Source: Bacteroidota bacterium (GTDB lineage Bacteria > Bacteroidota > Bacteroidia > Bacteroidales > B39-G9). From it: a stretch of 7,933 nucleotides of DNA. The stretch is from assembly GCA_030592465.1 (NCBI GenBank), contig JAUVJB010000137.1, forward strand, positions 1 to 7,933, given 5' to 3'. Each line of letters opens with the position of its first letter. Within the stretch, counting starts at the first letter, position 1. The translations under genes were made by a program, and so were the position numbers. Below are positions 1 through 6,444 of this stretch, one piece after another. Below the pieces are notes generated by a model. The model searched no databases. It saw nothing but the letters and a program-made list of their open reading frames with translations, and had not been told where the DNA came from.

Positions 1-76
1 ATTTCAGGAAGAAGTTGAAGAATTTCTTAAACAGTATGATATAATAGAATATGATGAGAATTATTTTTGGTCATAA
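1..76 (+). CDS. 3' end of an unidentified gene (partial)
   Basis: An open frame enters from the left edge. Its first complete codon begins at base 2 and it stops at TAA 74-76. Only 24 residues are visible. They are rich in acidic and aromatic residues, contain a likely amphipathic helix (EEVEEFLKQYDII) and end in EYDENYFWS. The composition looks like a genuine protein tail rather than random AT-rich sequence. No motif identifies the family, and I do not assign a function. The stop is followed nine bases later by a small hairpin (85-97) that lacks a T-run, so no classical terminator is visible for this gene. Confidence 0.55.
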   Translation, partial: FQEEVEEFLKQYDIIEYDENYFWS

Positions 77-84
77 TTTCTCTC

Positions 85-168
85 ACCCTTTCAGGGTAAT
101 GAAAAGTTTATCATCATTTTATTCTTGGGGCGATGCCCCAAGTTATGTTGTCGAAGCCTTTCAGGCTT
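85..168. repeat. Cluster of three small palindromes, REP-like
   Basis: Three perfect hairpins lie within 84 bp. The first is ACCCT-TTC-AGGGT (85-97). The second is CTTGGGGC-GAT-GCCCCAAG (124-142), an 8-bp GC-rich stem with a 3-base loop. The third is AAGCCT-TTC-AGGCTT (154-168). The first and third share the core CCTTTCAGG in the same orientation and flank the second, so the unit looks like an ordered composite rather than chance. None is followed by a T-run, which argues against a simple terminator. Arrays of short palindromes beside gene ends resemble REP/BIME elements, which elsewhere are moved by Y1 (TnpA-REP) transposases. No such transposase is in this window, so that link is inference. 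Confidence 0.6.
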
Positions 169-374
169 AATTATTTAACCAAAAAAATAAGTTGTATAGT
201 CCCCAACTTTTGAACTTGACCCGATATTATCCTACGGGGTTTACCATTAATTATTGAGACGATACTGTTATTATCAAATTAAAATCCTCGGAATTGGGTA
301 ATTCTGTTAGGTGTTAAGATAAGCGACTAAATATAAATCGAAGGCAAAAAATAAAAGTATAAAAATGAAGAAAG
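169..374. other. Non-coding spacer, no gene seen
   Basis: About 200 bases lie between the hairpin cluster and the first tRNA gene, with no convincing open frame on either strand. A weak 5-bp hairpin (GAATT/AATTC, 291-304) and the fragment CTACGGGG (233-240) are present. The string CTGTTAGGTGTTAAG (305-319) shares CTGTTAGGT with bases 6474-6482, so this may be another decayed repeat fragment. No clear terminator for the tRNA transcript reading into this region is visible. Confidence 0.4.
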
Positions 375-458
375 TGCCCGGAACAGGACTCGAACCTGCA
401 CATTATTGCTAACACTGGTCCCTGAAACCAGCGCGTCTACCAATTTCGCCATCCGGGC
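375..458 (-). tRNA. tRNA-Leu (anticodon CAG)
   Basis: The minus strand folds into a complete class II tRNA. The acceptor stem is GCCCGGA (458-452) with TCCGGGC (382-376), followed by discriminator A at 375. The D-arm has a GCG/CGC stem and the AATTGGTAGA loop typical of tRNA-Leu. The anticodon stem CTGGT/ACCAG encloses the loop TTCAGGG with anticodon CAG (plus-strand 422-424), which reads CUG. The variable arm is extended, as expected for leucine, and the T-arm is GCAGG-TTCGAGT-CCTGT. The 3' CCA is not encoded. It is the downstream member of a tandem pair with tRNA-Leu(GAG), 63 bp away. No good promoter of its own is visible in the gap, so it may depend on read-through or on a weak start. Confidence 0.95.
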
Positions 459-480
459 AATTAATATTGAAAAGAAAATA

Positions 481-520
481 AAAAAATCTCAAATTTCTTA
501 AATGACATTTGAGATTTTTT
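481..520 (-). terminator. 14-bp hairpin between the two leucine tRNAs
   Basis: AAAAAATCTCAAAT (481-494) and ATTTGAGATTTTTT (507-520) are perfect inverted repeats around a 12-base loop, beginning one base after the 3' end of tRNA-Leu(GAG). On the minus strand the stem ends in a run of six T, so it can act as an intrinsic terminator for the upstream tRNA. It is symmetrical and could work in both directions. The stem has only three G:C pairs, so termination may be partial. It could equally be a processing site within a two-tRNA transcript. Confidence 0.55.
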
Positions 521-521
521 G

Positions 522-605
522 TGCCCAGGACAGGACTTGAACCTGCACGATCATAAGATCACTACCCCCTCAAAGTAGCACGTCTACCAATTCCGCCACC
601 TGGGC
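522..605 (-). tRNA. tRNA-Leu (anticodon GAG)
   Basis: The minus strand forms a full class II cloverleaf. The acceptor stem is GCCCAGG (605-599) with CCTGGGC (529-523), and the discriminator A is at 522. The D-arm contains GCGGAATTGGTAGACG. The anticodon arm is CTACT-TTGAGGG-GGTAG, giving anticodon GAG (plus-strand 569-571), which reads CUC and CUU. The long variable arm is a GATC-TTAT-GATC hairpin, diagnostic of Leu/Ser-type tRNAs, and the T-arm is GCAGG-TTCAAGT-CCTGT. CCA is not encoded. It is the first gene of the tandem pair, with a promoter-like box immediately upstream. Confidence 0.95.
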
Positions 606-618
606 AATTTAAGATTTG

Positions 619-645
619 CAAATTTATAAACAATTTTACTTCAAA
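619..645 (-). promoter_or_regulatory. Probable promoter of the leucine tRNA pair
   Basis: On the minus strand TAAATTTG (626-619) matches the Bacteroidetes -7 consensus TAnnTTTG exactly, and TTTG (645-642) resembles the -33 element. The -7 box ends 13 bases before the tRNA 5' end, which would place initiation only a few bases upstream of mature tRNA-Leu(GAG). The spacer between the two elements is 15 bases, shorter than the usual roughly 19, so the -33 assignment is weaker than the -7 one. Confidence 0.5.
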
Positions 646-668
646 AAAAATTTTCAATATTAAATATT

Positions 669-706
669 AAAAAAAAATGAGATGCTGAAAATCAACATCT
701 CATTTT
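669..706 (-). terminator. Intrinsic terminator of the OPT transporter gene
   Basis: AAAATGAGATG (674-684) and CATCTCATTTT (696-706) form a perfect 11-bp stem, with a further 3-bp inner stem (686-688 with 692-694) after one mismatch. On the minus strand it starts 21 bases past the transporter stop codon and runs into nine consecutive T residues (677-669), the classic rho-independent layout. Confidence 0.85.
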
Positions 707-727
707 AATAATAATTTAAAAATATTT

Positions 728-2812
728 TTATCCTACACTAGGAGGAATTGGATCATCAGGGTTGCCTGCATTTTTTAAAGGAATTTTAATTAATATATAT
801 CCAATAATTGCAAGAACAATAAGTCCAACTATATATGAAGGATTTTTAAAGAAATAGAAGTAATCAGATAAGAAAATATTACCAACAGCAAGCATAGCAA
901 TAACCAATCCCATTAATGCTTCACCGGCAATAAGACCTGAAGCAAGCAATATACCTGTATTCTCAACTTTAGCTTTTTGAGCTTCGGTATGTTTTTTGCG
1001 TTTATTTCGCATTTCAACAAAACCTTTAATTAAACCACCAATGAATATTGCAAATGTTGTTTCTAAAGGCAAATACATACCAACACAAACCAACATAGGA
1101 CTTTTTACCTGCATAAGAATAAATCCTACACCCATTAACATACCTGCAATAATTAAAGGCCAAGCCATACTGCCGCCTACAATACCTTGTGACAAAATAG
1201 CCATTAAGTTTGCTTGCGGAGCAGATAATTTTGGACTGCCAAAACCTCCTTGATAACCTTCACGTAAACCATTAGCAATATCACCATCGTTTAAAAATTG
1301 TAAAACGAAGAACATAACACCACCGGCAAAAAGAACTCCAATAATATCACCAATCTGCATTCTCCAAGGTGTACCACCAAGAATATGCCCGGCTTTTAAG
1401 TCTTGCAACATTTCTCCGGCAACAGCAGCTGACACACAAACAATTGCGGCAACACCGAGAGTTGTTGCAACACCTGCTTGTCCGTGAACTCCAAGTATTA
1501 CCATAATTAATGCAGTAACAACTAAAGCTGTTAATGTTAATCCACTAATTGGGTTATTGCTTGAACCCATAATACCAACCAGGTAGCCTGATACTGCAGC
1601 AAAGAAGAATGCTAAAATAATCATTATAGTAGAGGCAATTAATGCTACATATATTGCTGCATTAAATATTAAGTAAGTAATAAAAAATGTTGCTATTGCA
1701 ACTAATACTATACCTGCAATTATCCATGTAAAACTAATATCCTTTTCATTTCGTGGAGTATTAACTTCAATACCTTTTGCTGCTTTTTTAACATCACCAA
1801 CTGAACGAGAAATACCTGTAATAAGGCTTTTCCTCATCATCCATAATGTGTAAATAGCACCAACTAACATACCTCCAATAGCTATTGGACGTACAATAAA
1901 TTTCCAAACATCATAAGCTGAATTTATCCATGCTTTATCAACAGCAGCACTCATTGTTAGTGCAGGATTACTTGCCATTAAACTTGAAGCCATTGCCTGT
2001 ATATCAATACCCGGAGCTATAAAATAAAGAATCATAGGTGTTAGTAATCCCCATGCAAGTAAACTACCACTAAAGTTTAAAGAGGCTAATTTAGGTCCGA
2101 TAATATAACCAACACCGGTATATGCAGGACTAATCCCGGGAGAACCAAGTAACATTCCGCCTTTACCGGTAAATGCAGTGCCTGTGATTGTTTGTTTAGC
2201 AAATATGATAAATTTTTCCCAATATGCTGAAAATAATTTAACTTCAGCTAAAGCTTTTACAATACTACCAAAAATCATTGCACCAAATAATAATTTTGAT
2301 TTACCGCCTTCTGATGAACGACCTGTTTTATGAATTTCTGATGCTGCAACTGATTCCGGAAATGGCAATTCGGCATCTTCAACCATTACTCTTCTAAGTA
2401 AAGCAACAAAAATAACGCCCAAGACACCACCGGCAATTAATAAGGCAGTACTTGTGCCAAAAGTGAAGTAATTTTCTGCTTCTACTCCTTTTTGTTGTGC
2501 ATCAAGATATACAATATAAAACGCAGGTAATGTAAATATTGCTCCGGCTGCTACAGATTCACCAATTGACCCAACAGTACGAGTAAAATTTTCTTCTAAA
2601 ATTGTACCCTTCATGGCTTTTATTAGTGCCATACCAATTACTGCGGCAGGATATGTGGCAGCTATTGTCATACCTGCTTTTAATCCGAGATAAGCATTTG
2701 CTGCTCCTAATACAACAGCTAGGATTATTCCAATTACTAATGCTCTAATAGTGAACTCTGCCATATTTGTTTCTGCTGAAACAAACGGTGTGAATTTTTT
2801 CTTCTGTGACAT
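728..2812 (-). CDS. OPT family oligopeptide/metal-chelate transporter
   Basis: This 694-residue polytopic inner-membrane protein belongs to the OPT (oligopeptide transporter) superfamily, secondary carriers that take up short peptides or metal-chelate complexes with protons. It has more than a dozen strongly hydrophobic segments spread over its whole length and a short cytoplasmic-looking N-terminus (MSQKKKF). Signatures typical of the bacterial OPT branch are GLKAGMTIAATYPAAV (43-58), RTVGSIGESVAAGAIFTLPA (78-97), LPFPESVAASEIHKTG (149-164), GIMGSSNNPISGLT (413-426) and GEMLQDLKAGHILGGTP (466-482). Its length fits that branch, and it appears intact. The ATG lacks a Shine-Dalgarno but is the first in-frame Met and directly precedes the first conserved block. 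It is a single-gene unit between the tRNAs and a divergent neighbour, with its own terminator. The substrate cannot be read from the sequence: peptides are the family default, and iron- or nickel-chelates are possible. Confidence 0.93.
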   Translation of the reverse strand: MSQKKKFTPFVSAETNMAEFTIRALVIGIILAVVLGAANAYLGLKAGMTIAATYPAAVIGMALIKAMKGTILEENFTRTVGSIGESVAAGAIFTLPAFYIVYLDAQQKGVEAENYFTFGTSTALLIAGGVLGVIFVALLRRVMVEDAELPFPESVAASEIHKTGRSSEGGKSKLLFGAMIFGSIVKALAEVKLFSAYWEKFIIFAKQTITGTAFTGKGGMLLGSPGISPAYTGVGYIIGPKLASLNFSGSLLAWGLLTPMILYFIAPGIDIQAMASSLMASNPALTMSAAVDKAWINSAYDVWKFIVRPIAIGGMLVGAIYTLWMMRKSLITGISRSVGDVKKAAKGIEVNTPRNEKDISFTWIIAGIVLVAIATFFITYLIFNAAIYVALIASTIMIILAFFFAAVSGYLVGIMGSSNNPISGLTLTALVVTALIMVILGVHGQAGVATTLGVAAIVCVSAAVAGEMLQDLKAGHILGGTPWRMQIGDIIGVLFAGGVMFFVLQFLNDGDIANGLREGYQGGFGSPKLSAPQANLMAILSQGIVGGSMAWPLIIAGMLMGVGFILMQVKSPMLVCVGMYLPLETTFAIFIGGLIKGFVEMRNKRKKHTEAQKAKVENTGILLASGLIAGEALMGLVIAMLAVGNIFLSDYFYFFKNPSYIVGLIVLAIIGYILIKIPLKNAGNPDDPIPPSVG

Positions 2813-2956
2813 ATTATTAAGATTATTAATTAAAGAATGTTGTTTTATTTTTTTAAATTTTGATAAAATTATAAAACTTTATTGAATTGACAATAATTTT
2901 ACCGATAAATTTATAATTATATTCATTTTATAATGTCGAAATTCTATATATAATGC

Positions 2957-2986
2957 TATTTTTGTATAATAATTATTTTTGTATAA
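2957..2986 (+). promoter_or_regulatory. Tandem TATTTTTGTATAA repeat, possible promoter
   Basis: The 13-base string TATTTTTGTATAA occurs twice, at 2957-2969 and 2974-2986, offset by 17 bases. Each copy contains TATTTTTG, a match to the Bacteroidetes -7 box TAnnTTTG. The second box ends 41 bases before the thioredoxin-like gene, a reasonable leader length. I see no TTTG at the right distance for a -33 element in front of either copy, so promoter function is tentative. The direct repeat itself is certain. Confidence 0.35.
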
Positions 2987-3022
2987 ACACTTATTTTAAA
3001 TTAAATATTAAAATAATAACGG

Positions 3023-3559
3023 ATGAAGAAAATAATTATAATTATAATGCTAATTTCATTAATAAAAGTCAATATTAAAGCTCAAGCAGTAAAGTGGTAT
3101 TCGTTTGAACAGGCAGTTGAATTAAACAAGCAGCGTCCGAAAAAAATATTTATTGATATTTATACTGATTGGTGTGGTTGGTGTAAAACAATGGAGAGAA
3201 ATACTTTTTCTAATCTGGTAATTGTTAGATATTTAAATAAATATTATTATCCTGTAAAATTTAATGCTGAGACAAAAGATACAATACATTTTGCAAATTA
3301 TGTTTTTGTGAATAAAGAGAATTCTCGTCGGTCGGCACATCAGTTGGCAGTTGCTTTATTAAAAGGCAAAATGTCGTATCCATCATCGGTTTATATGGAT
3401 GAAAATAATCAGCCTATAACAGCTATTGCAGGGTATTTGCCTCCCGAAAAAATTGAGCCGATATTATATTTTATTGAAAATGATTACTATAAGAAAAATA
3501 TTAAATATGAAAATTTTTTAAAGAATTTTCATAGCAAATTTTCTACTCAATCTAAATGA
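3023..3559 (+). CDS. Secreted thioredoxin-fold protein with CGWC active site
   Basis: This 178-residue protein begins with a Sec-type signal peptide: MKK followed by an Ile/Leu-rich core, with likely cleavage near residues 20-22 (IKAQA). The mature part is a thioredoxin-fold domain. Strand KKIFIDIYTDW leads into the CGWC redox pair at 51-54, and SYPSSVYMD (118-126) carries the expected cis-proline at P120. A GYLPPEKIEPIL segment (137-148) resembles the C-terminal strand-helix of the Thioredoxin_7/DUF255-like group common in Bacteroidota. It probably acts in the periplasm in thiol-disulfide exchange or reduction, but the partner is unknown. The start is the ATG at the head of the signal peptide, with no Shine-Dalgarno. 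The exported-protein gene 89 bp downstream on the same strand could be co-transcribed. Family assignment is firm; the precise role is not. Confidence 0.88.
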   Translation: MKKIIIIIMLISLIKVNIKAQAVKWYSFEQAVELNKQRPKKIFIDIYTDWCGWCKTMERNTFSNLVIVRYLNKYYYPVKFNAETKDTIHFANYVFVNKENSRRSAHQLAVALLKGKMSYPSSVYMDENNQPITAIAGYLPPEKIEPILYFIENDYYKKNIKYENFLKNFHSKFSTQSK

Positions 3560-3648
3560 TTTTTATGATTTTAAATAATTTATTTATAAAAATTAATTTT
3601 TTTAAAAAAAAAATTGTAAATTAGTGCTCATATTTTAAATTATTTAGA

Positions 3649-4458
3649 ATGAAAATCAAAAAATATATTTTACTTTTTTTTCTACTTTCATTATTATTAC
3701 CAAATTATGCCTTTGCCGGTTGGATTATAAAAGAAGTTACTAAGGATGCTTATGGTGAAGAAAGAACTCAGACGATTTATATTCAAAATAATATAATGAA
3801 AACTGTTGATAATGAGGAGATTAGTATTTATAATTTGAATACAAATAGAATTATTTTAATTGATCCTATTCAGAAAAAATATTGGGATGGTACAGTTGAT
3901 GATTTTGTTAAAGGAATGAATGATTATGCTTTAGCAATGGTTGAAGATGAGTTGTCAAAATTAACTCCCGAACAAAAAGAAGCATATAAATCTGCACACA
4001 GCCAAATATTTCAAGATGCAGAAAAAAAAGAAGATGAGTTAGTGAAAAATAATGATATTAAAGTTGAAATAAAAAAGTTTCCCGATAAAGAAATAATTGC
4101 TAATTACAGGACTCAAAAATATCAATTATGGGTTAATGATGAATTAAAATATGATTACTGGGTTGCCGATAAAATTCATTTATATAAAGACTTTGATTTT
4201 GAAAAATTTTATGAATTAATTAAAAAAATGAGTGGGCAACTTAGCGAAACAGGTTATGAAACTACTCCCCAATTTAAAGATTTTTTAAAAAAAGGTTATT
4301 CGTTAAAAATTATTGATGCTGAAGGTAATATAACCGAATCTCTTAAGATAGTGAAAAAACAAATATCGTTATCAGTTTTTAAAGTACCGCAAAATTACAC
4401 TAAATTAGAGTTTGTTGAATTTTACAAGGCTAAAATGATGAATTTTAATAACGAGTAA
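3649..4458 (+). CDS. Exported protein, DUF4412-like
   Basis: This 269-residue secreted or periplasmic protein has a clear Sec signal peptide (MKIKKYILLFFLLSLLLP, likely cleaved after AFA at 21-23). The mature N-terminus alternates short strands (WIIKEVTKD, RTQTIYIQNNIMKTV, ISIYNLNTNRIILIDPIQKKYW). A Lys/Glu-rich helical stretch follows (about 84-135), then a second strand region with ANYRTQKYQLWVNDELKYDYWVAD. The pattern of strand, then 'basic-Tyr-x-Leu-Trp', then 'Trp-Val-Ala-Asp' and a helix is reminiscent of DUF4412 proteins, which have a LolA/lipoprotein-binding-like fold. This is recognition by pattern only, without a database match. There is no lipobox cysteine, so it is not a lipoprotein. 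It lies 89 bp after the thioredoxin-like gene and may form an operon with it. It contains no cysteine, so it cannot itself be a disulfide substrate of that neighbour. Its function is unknown. Confidence 0.8.
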   Translation: MKIKKYILLFFLLSLLLPNYAFAGWIIKEVTKDAYGEERTQTIYIQNNIMKTVDNEEISIYNLNTNRIILIDPIQKKYWDGTVDDFVKGMNDYALAMVEDELSKLTPEQKEAYKSAHSQIFQDAEKKEDELVKNNDIKVEIKKFPDKEIIANYRTQKYQLWVNDELKYDYWVADKIHLYKDFDFEKFYELIKKMSGQLSETGYETTPQFKDFLKKGYSLKIIDAEGNITESLKIVKKQISLSVFKVPQNYTKLEFVEFYKAKMMNFNNE

Positions 4459-4478
4459 TCTCAAAATTATTAAACACA

Positions 4479-4545
4479 GAGTCCGCTCCGAAAAGCCGAT
4501 AAGCACTTAATCCGCCAACTGGTGGATAGTTTTCGGGGAAGTCTC
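4479..4545. repeat. Imperfect hairpin repeat with nested CCGCC palindrome
   Basis: The outer arms are GAGTCCGCTCCGAAAA (4479-4494) and TTTTCGGGGAAGTCTC (4530-4545). They pair through CCGAAAA/TTTTCGG and GAG/CTC with mismatches between. Inside lies ATCCGCCAACTGGTGGAT (4510-4527), which is palindromic apart from its centre and one G-T pair. It resembles the perfect TCCGCCAGCTGGCGGA at 6225-6240. The structure starts about 20 bases after the exported-protein stop codon and has no T-run, so it looks like a dispersed intergenic repeat rather than a standard terminator. Confidence 0.55.
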
Positions 4546-4709
4546 ATATTTTTAATATTTGAAAATGTGTGCTTCATAATAATTTTTTGATTTACACTTT
4601 GTTTGACGTAAAAAAAATAAAAAAGGCTTAATTTTAAATGAAAAGATTTTGAAACAATTTTTAACTAATTGATTTGCAGCGTTTTGTGGGTTTGTGGTTT
4701 GACTGTCTC

Positions 4710-4742
4710 AGAAATGACATACCTTTAAGATATGCCATTTCT
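4710..4742 (-). other. Hairpin spanning the dihydropyrimidinase stop codon
   Basis: AGAAATG (4710-4716) pairs with CATTTCT (4736-4742), and after one mismatch CATA (4718-4721) pairs with TATG (4731-4734). The minus-strand TAA stop (4727-4725) sits in the loop, so the 5' arm is coding sequence for the last residues (RNGI) and the 3' arm is untranslated. No T-run follows, so termination would not be canonical. Protection of the mRNA 3' end or a repeat origin is equally possible. Confidence 0.45.
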
Positions 4743-6113
4743 ATATAAATAATTTCCTTTCAAATCATCAATATTTACATTGTTATTTTCAAAAGCAATT
4801 ATGCCATTTGTAATAACTATTTCGGGCAAACCCTTAATTTTAAAATTCTCATAAATATTAGTGTCGCAGTTTTGTTTATGTGTTTTTGCTGATATTATTG
4901 ATTTTTTATTGGGGTTCCAAATTACGACATCAGCATCCATGCCTTTGGCAATTTTTCCTTTGCGATGACTAAGTCCAAAAATTTTGGCGGGATTTGTTGC
5001 TACCAAGTCAACAAATTGATTTATTGAAATAATATTTTTATTCACACCATAAGTGTAGAGCAAACTAAGTCGGTGTTCAACTCCTCCTGCACCATTTGGT
5101 ATTTTTGTAAAATCATTTATTCCCACATCTTTCTGTCCAACGAGATTAAAAGGGCAGTGGTCTGTAGCAACAGTATTTATTATATTATCAGATAGAGCAT
5201 TCCATAATTTTTTTTGATGTATTTTTGTTCTTAATGCAGGACTTATAACATAAGGAGCTGTTTGAGAGAAGTTTTTTTTATTAAAAATTTTATTGTTGAG
5301 TAATAGATATTGCGGACAAGTTTCGGCATAGACTCTTTGTCCTGATTTCTGAGTTTTTTTAATAATTTCTATTGATTGTTTAGCTGATACATGTACAATA
5401 TAAATAGGGCAACCAACCAATTTAGATAGAATAACAGCACGATTAACTGCTTCAGCTTCAACTTCGGGAGGACGTGACAGAATATGATATTTGGCTTGTG
5501 TTTTACCCTCAGAAATAAATTTATTTCTCAAAAAATCAACAATATCACCGTTTTCGCAATGTAAAGTAACTAAGGCATTTAACTCTCTTGCTGTTTTCAT
5601 TACATTGATGAGTATATCATCAGAAATTCCGACAGTATTTTTATATGCCAAATATGTTTTAAATGAAGTTATACCTTCATCAATAACACACTTTTTCATT
5701 TCATTGGCTGAATTTTTGCCCCACCATGTAGGGCTCATGTGAAAGCTGTAATCAATAAGGCTTTTTTCAGCTTCTTTTTTTCGTAAGTTTAAGGCTTCAA
5801 TGTAAGATTGACCTCTTAAAGGAGTAACAAAATCAATTATTGTGGTGGTGCCGCCGGCAATAGCTGCAAGGGTTCCTGTTTTAAAATCGTCGGAAGATTT
5901 GCCTGCAGGTGTGGGTAATTCCATGTGCACATGAGGGTCAATAGCTCCGGGCAAGACATACATTGACTGTGCATCAATTATTTTTACGTTTGGAGTATTT
6001 GTTTTTATGTTTTTATCAATAAGTTCAATCTTAGAGTCTTTTATTAAGACATCGCTTTTATAAACTTTGTTTGATGTTACAATTTGTCCGTTTTTAATTA
6101 ATATTTCTGACAT
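4725..6113 (-). CDS. hydA: Dihydropyrimidinase / D-hydantoinase
   Basis: This 462-residue cytoplasmic amidohydrolase opens the ring of 5,6-dihydrouracil/dihydrothymine (second step of reductive pyrimidine breakdown) or of 5-substituted hydantoins. All expected binuclear-metal ligands are visible: H61 and H63 in DPHVH, the carboxylated lysine K152 in SFKTYLAYK, H185 in TLHCENGD, H241 in IVHVSAK and D318 in ATDHCPF. Y157, five residues after the lysine, corresponds to the substrate-contacting tyrosine of hydantoinases. HCENGD and NGAGGVEHRL favour dihydropyrimidinase over allantoinase or dihydroorotase. Length is normal for the family, and the N-terminal MSEILIKNGQIV and C-terminal GMDADVVIWNP strands form the usual beta-sandwich. 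The ATG is the only plausible start; the frame stays open for 34 codons upstream but has no Met. No dihydropyrimidine dehydrogenase or ureidopropionase gene is nearby, so the substrate is unproven. The symbol is the usual one for the family, not a specific orthology claim. Confidence 0.92.
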   Translation of the reverse strand: MSEILIKNGQIVTSNKVYKSDVLIKDSKIELIDKNIKTNTPNVKIIDAQSMYVLPGAIDPHVHMELPTPAGKSSDDFKTGTLAAIAGGTTTIIDFVTPLRGQSYIEALNLRKKEAEKSLIDYSFHMSPTWWGKNSANEMKKCVIDEGITSFKTYLAYKNTVGISDDILINVMKTARELNALVTLHCENGDIVDFLRNKFISEGKTQAKYHILSRPPEVEAEAVNRAVILSKLVGCPIYIVHVSAKQSIEIIKKTQKSGQRVYAETCPQYLLLNNKIFNKKNFSQTAPYVISPALRTKIHQKKLWNALSDNIINTVATDHCPFNLVGQKDVGINDFTKIPNGAGGVEHRLSLLYTYGVNKNIISINQFVDLVATNPAKIFGLSHRKGKIAKGMDADVVIWNPNKKSIISAKTHKQNCDTNIYENFKIKGLPEIVITNGIIAFENNNVNIDDLKGNYLYRNGIS

Positions 6114-6186
6114 TTTTATTAAAGTATTAACTGAGTTATCTCCTACAAGTAGTTCCGATGCATCTGCAATTTTATAATTTATATTT

Positions 6187-6330
6187 ATGAGTTCAGTATA
6201 AAAAGGGTGCTTTCGTCATTGCGATCCGCCAGCTGGCGGAGTGGCAATCTCAATCATTTGAAATACAGAGACATAGATTGCTTCGTTCCTCGCAATGACG
6301 TACTTTTTTACCTTTTTATACTGAACTCAT
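6187..6330. repeat. 144-bp MITE-like inverted-repeat element with nested palindrome
   Basis: The outer arms are 20-bp perfect inverted repeats, ATGAGTTCAGTATAAAAAGG (6187-6206) and its complement at 6311-6330. Further in, CGTCATTGCGA (6214-6224) pairs perfectly with TCGCAATGACG (6290-6300), and GCAATCT (6244-6250) with AGATTGC (6275-6281) around a 24-base loop. A separate perfect 16-bp palindrome, TCCGCCAGCTGGCGGA (6225-6240), sits inside the left arm only, between the second and third pairings. The right arm has CTTCGTTCC there. TTTA occurs at both edges (6184-6187 and 6330-6333), which could be a target duplication but is weak in such AT-rich sequence. There is no coding capacity. The form is that of a non-autonomous mobile or REP-type element about 70 bp upstream of the dihydropyrimidinase start. 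Confidence 0.75.
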
Positions 6331-6444
6331 TTATTTTTGTTTATTATTTGCTAACATATTGATTAAGAATTATATAGACTTTTTATGGTTTCGATATGGA
6401 CATAAAAACATCTAAAAGTACAAAAAAAATGCTTTTATGCCCTG

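Noticed and set aside
996..1253. 85-codon plus-strand open frame inside the transporter gene
   Set aside because: It lies wholly within the OPT gene on the other strand, has no recognisable motif, and its Pro/Ile-rich composition is what antisense reading of a membrane protein gives.
3560..3648. Possible terminator between the two secreted-protein genes
   Set aside because: The only inverted symmetry is in runs of pure A and T (about 3590-3615) with no G:C pairs, so a functional hairpin is not supported.
4675..4705. G/T-rich run with TTTGTGGG and TTTGTGG repeats, considered as an att site or quadruplex
   Set aside because: G-runs are too short for a quadruplex, there is no matching second copy in the window, and no integrase gene is nearby.
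5491..5742. 83-codon plus-strand open frame inside the dihydropyrimidinase gene
   Set aside because: It is antisense to a conserved region including the carboxylated-lysine motif, shows no motif of its own and has no promoter-like signal.
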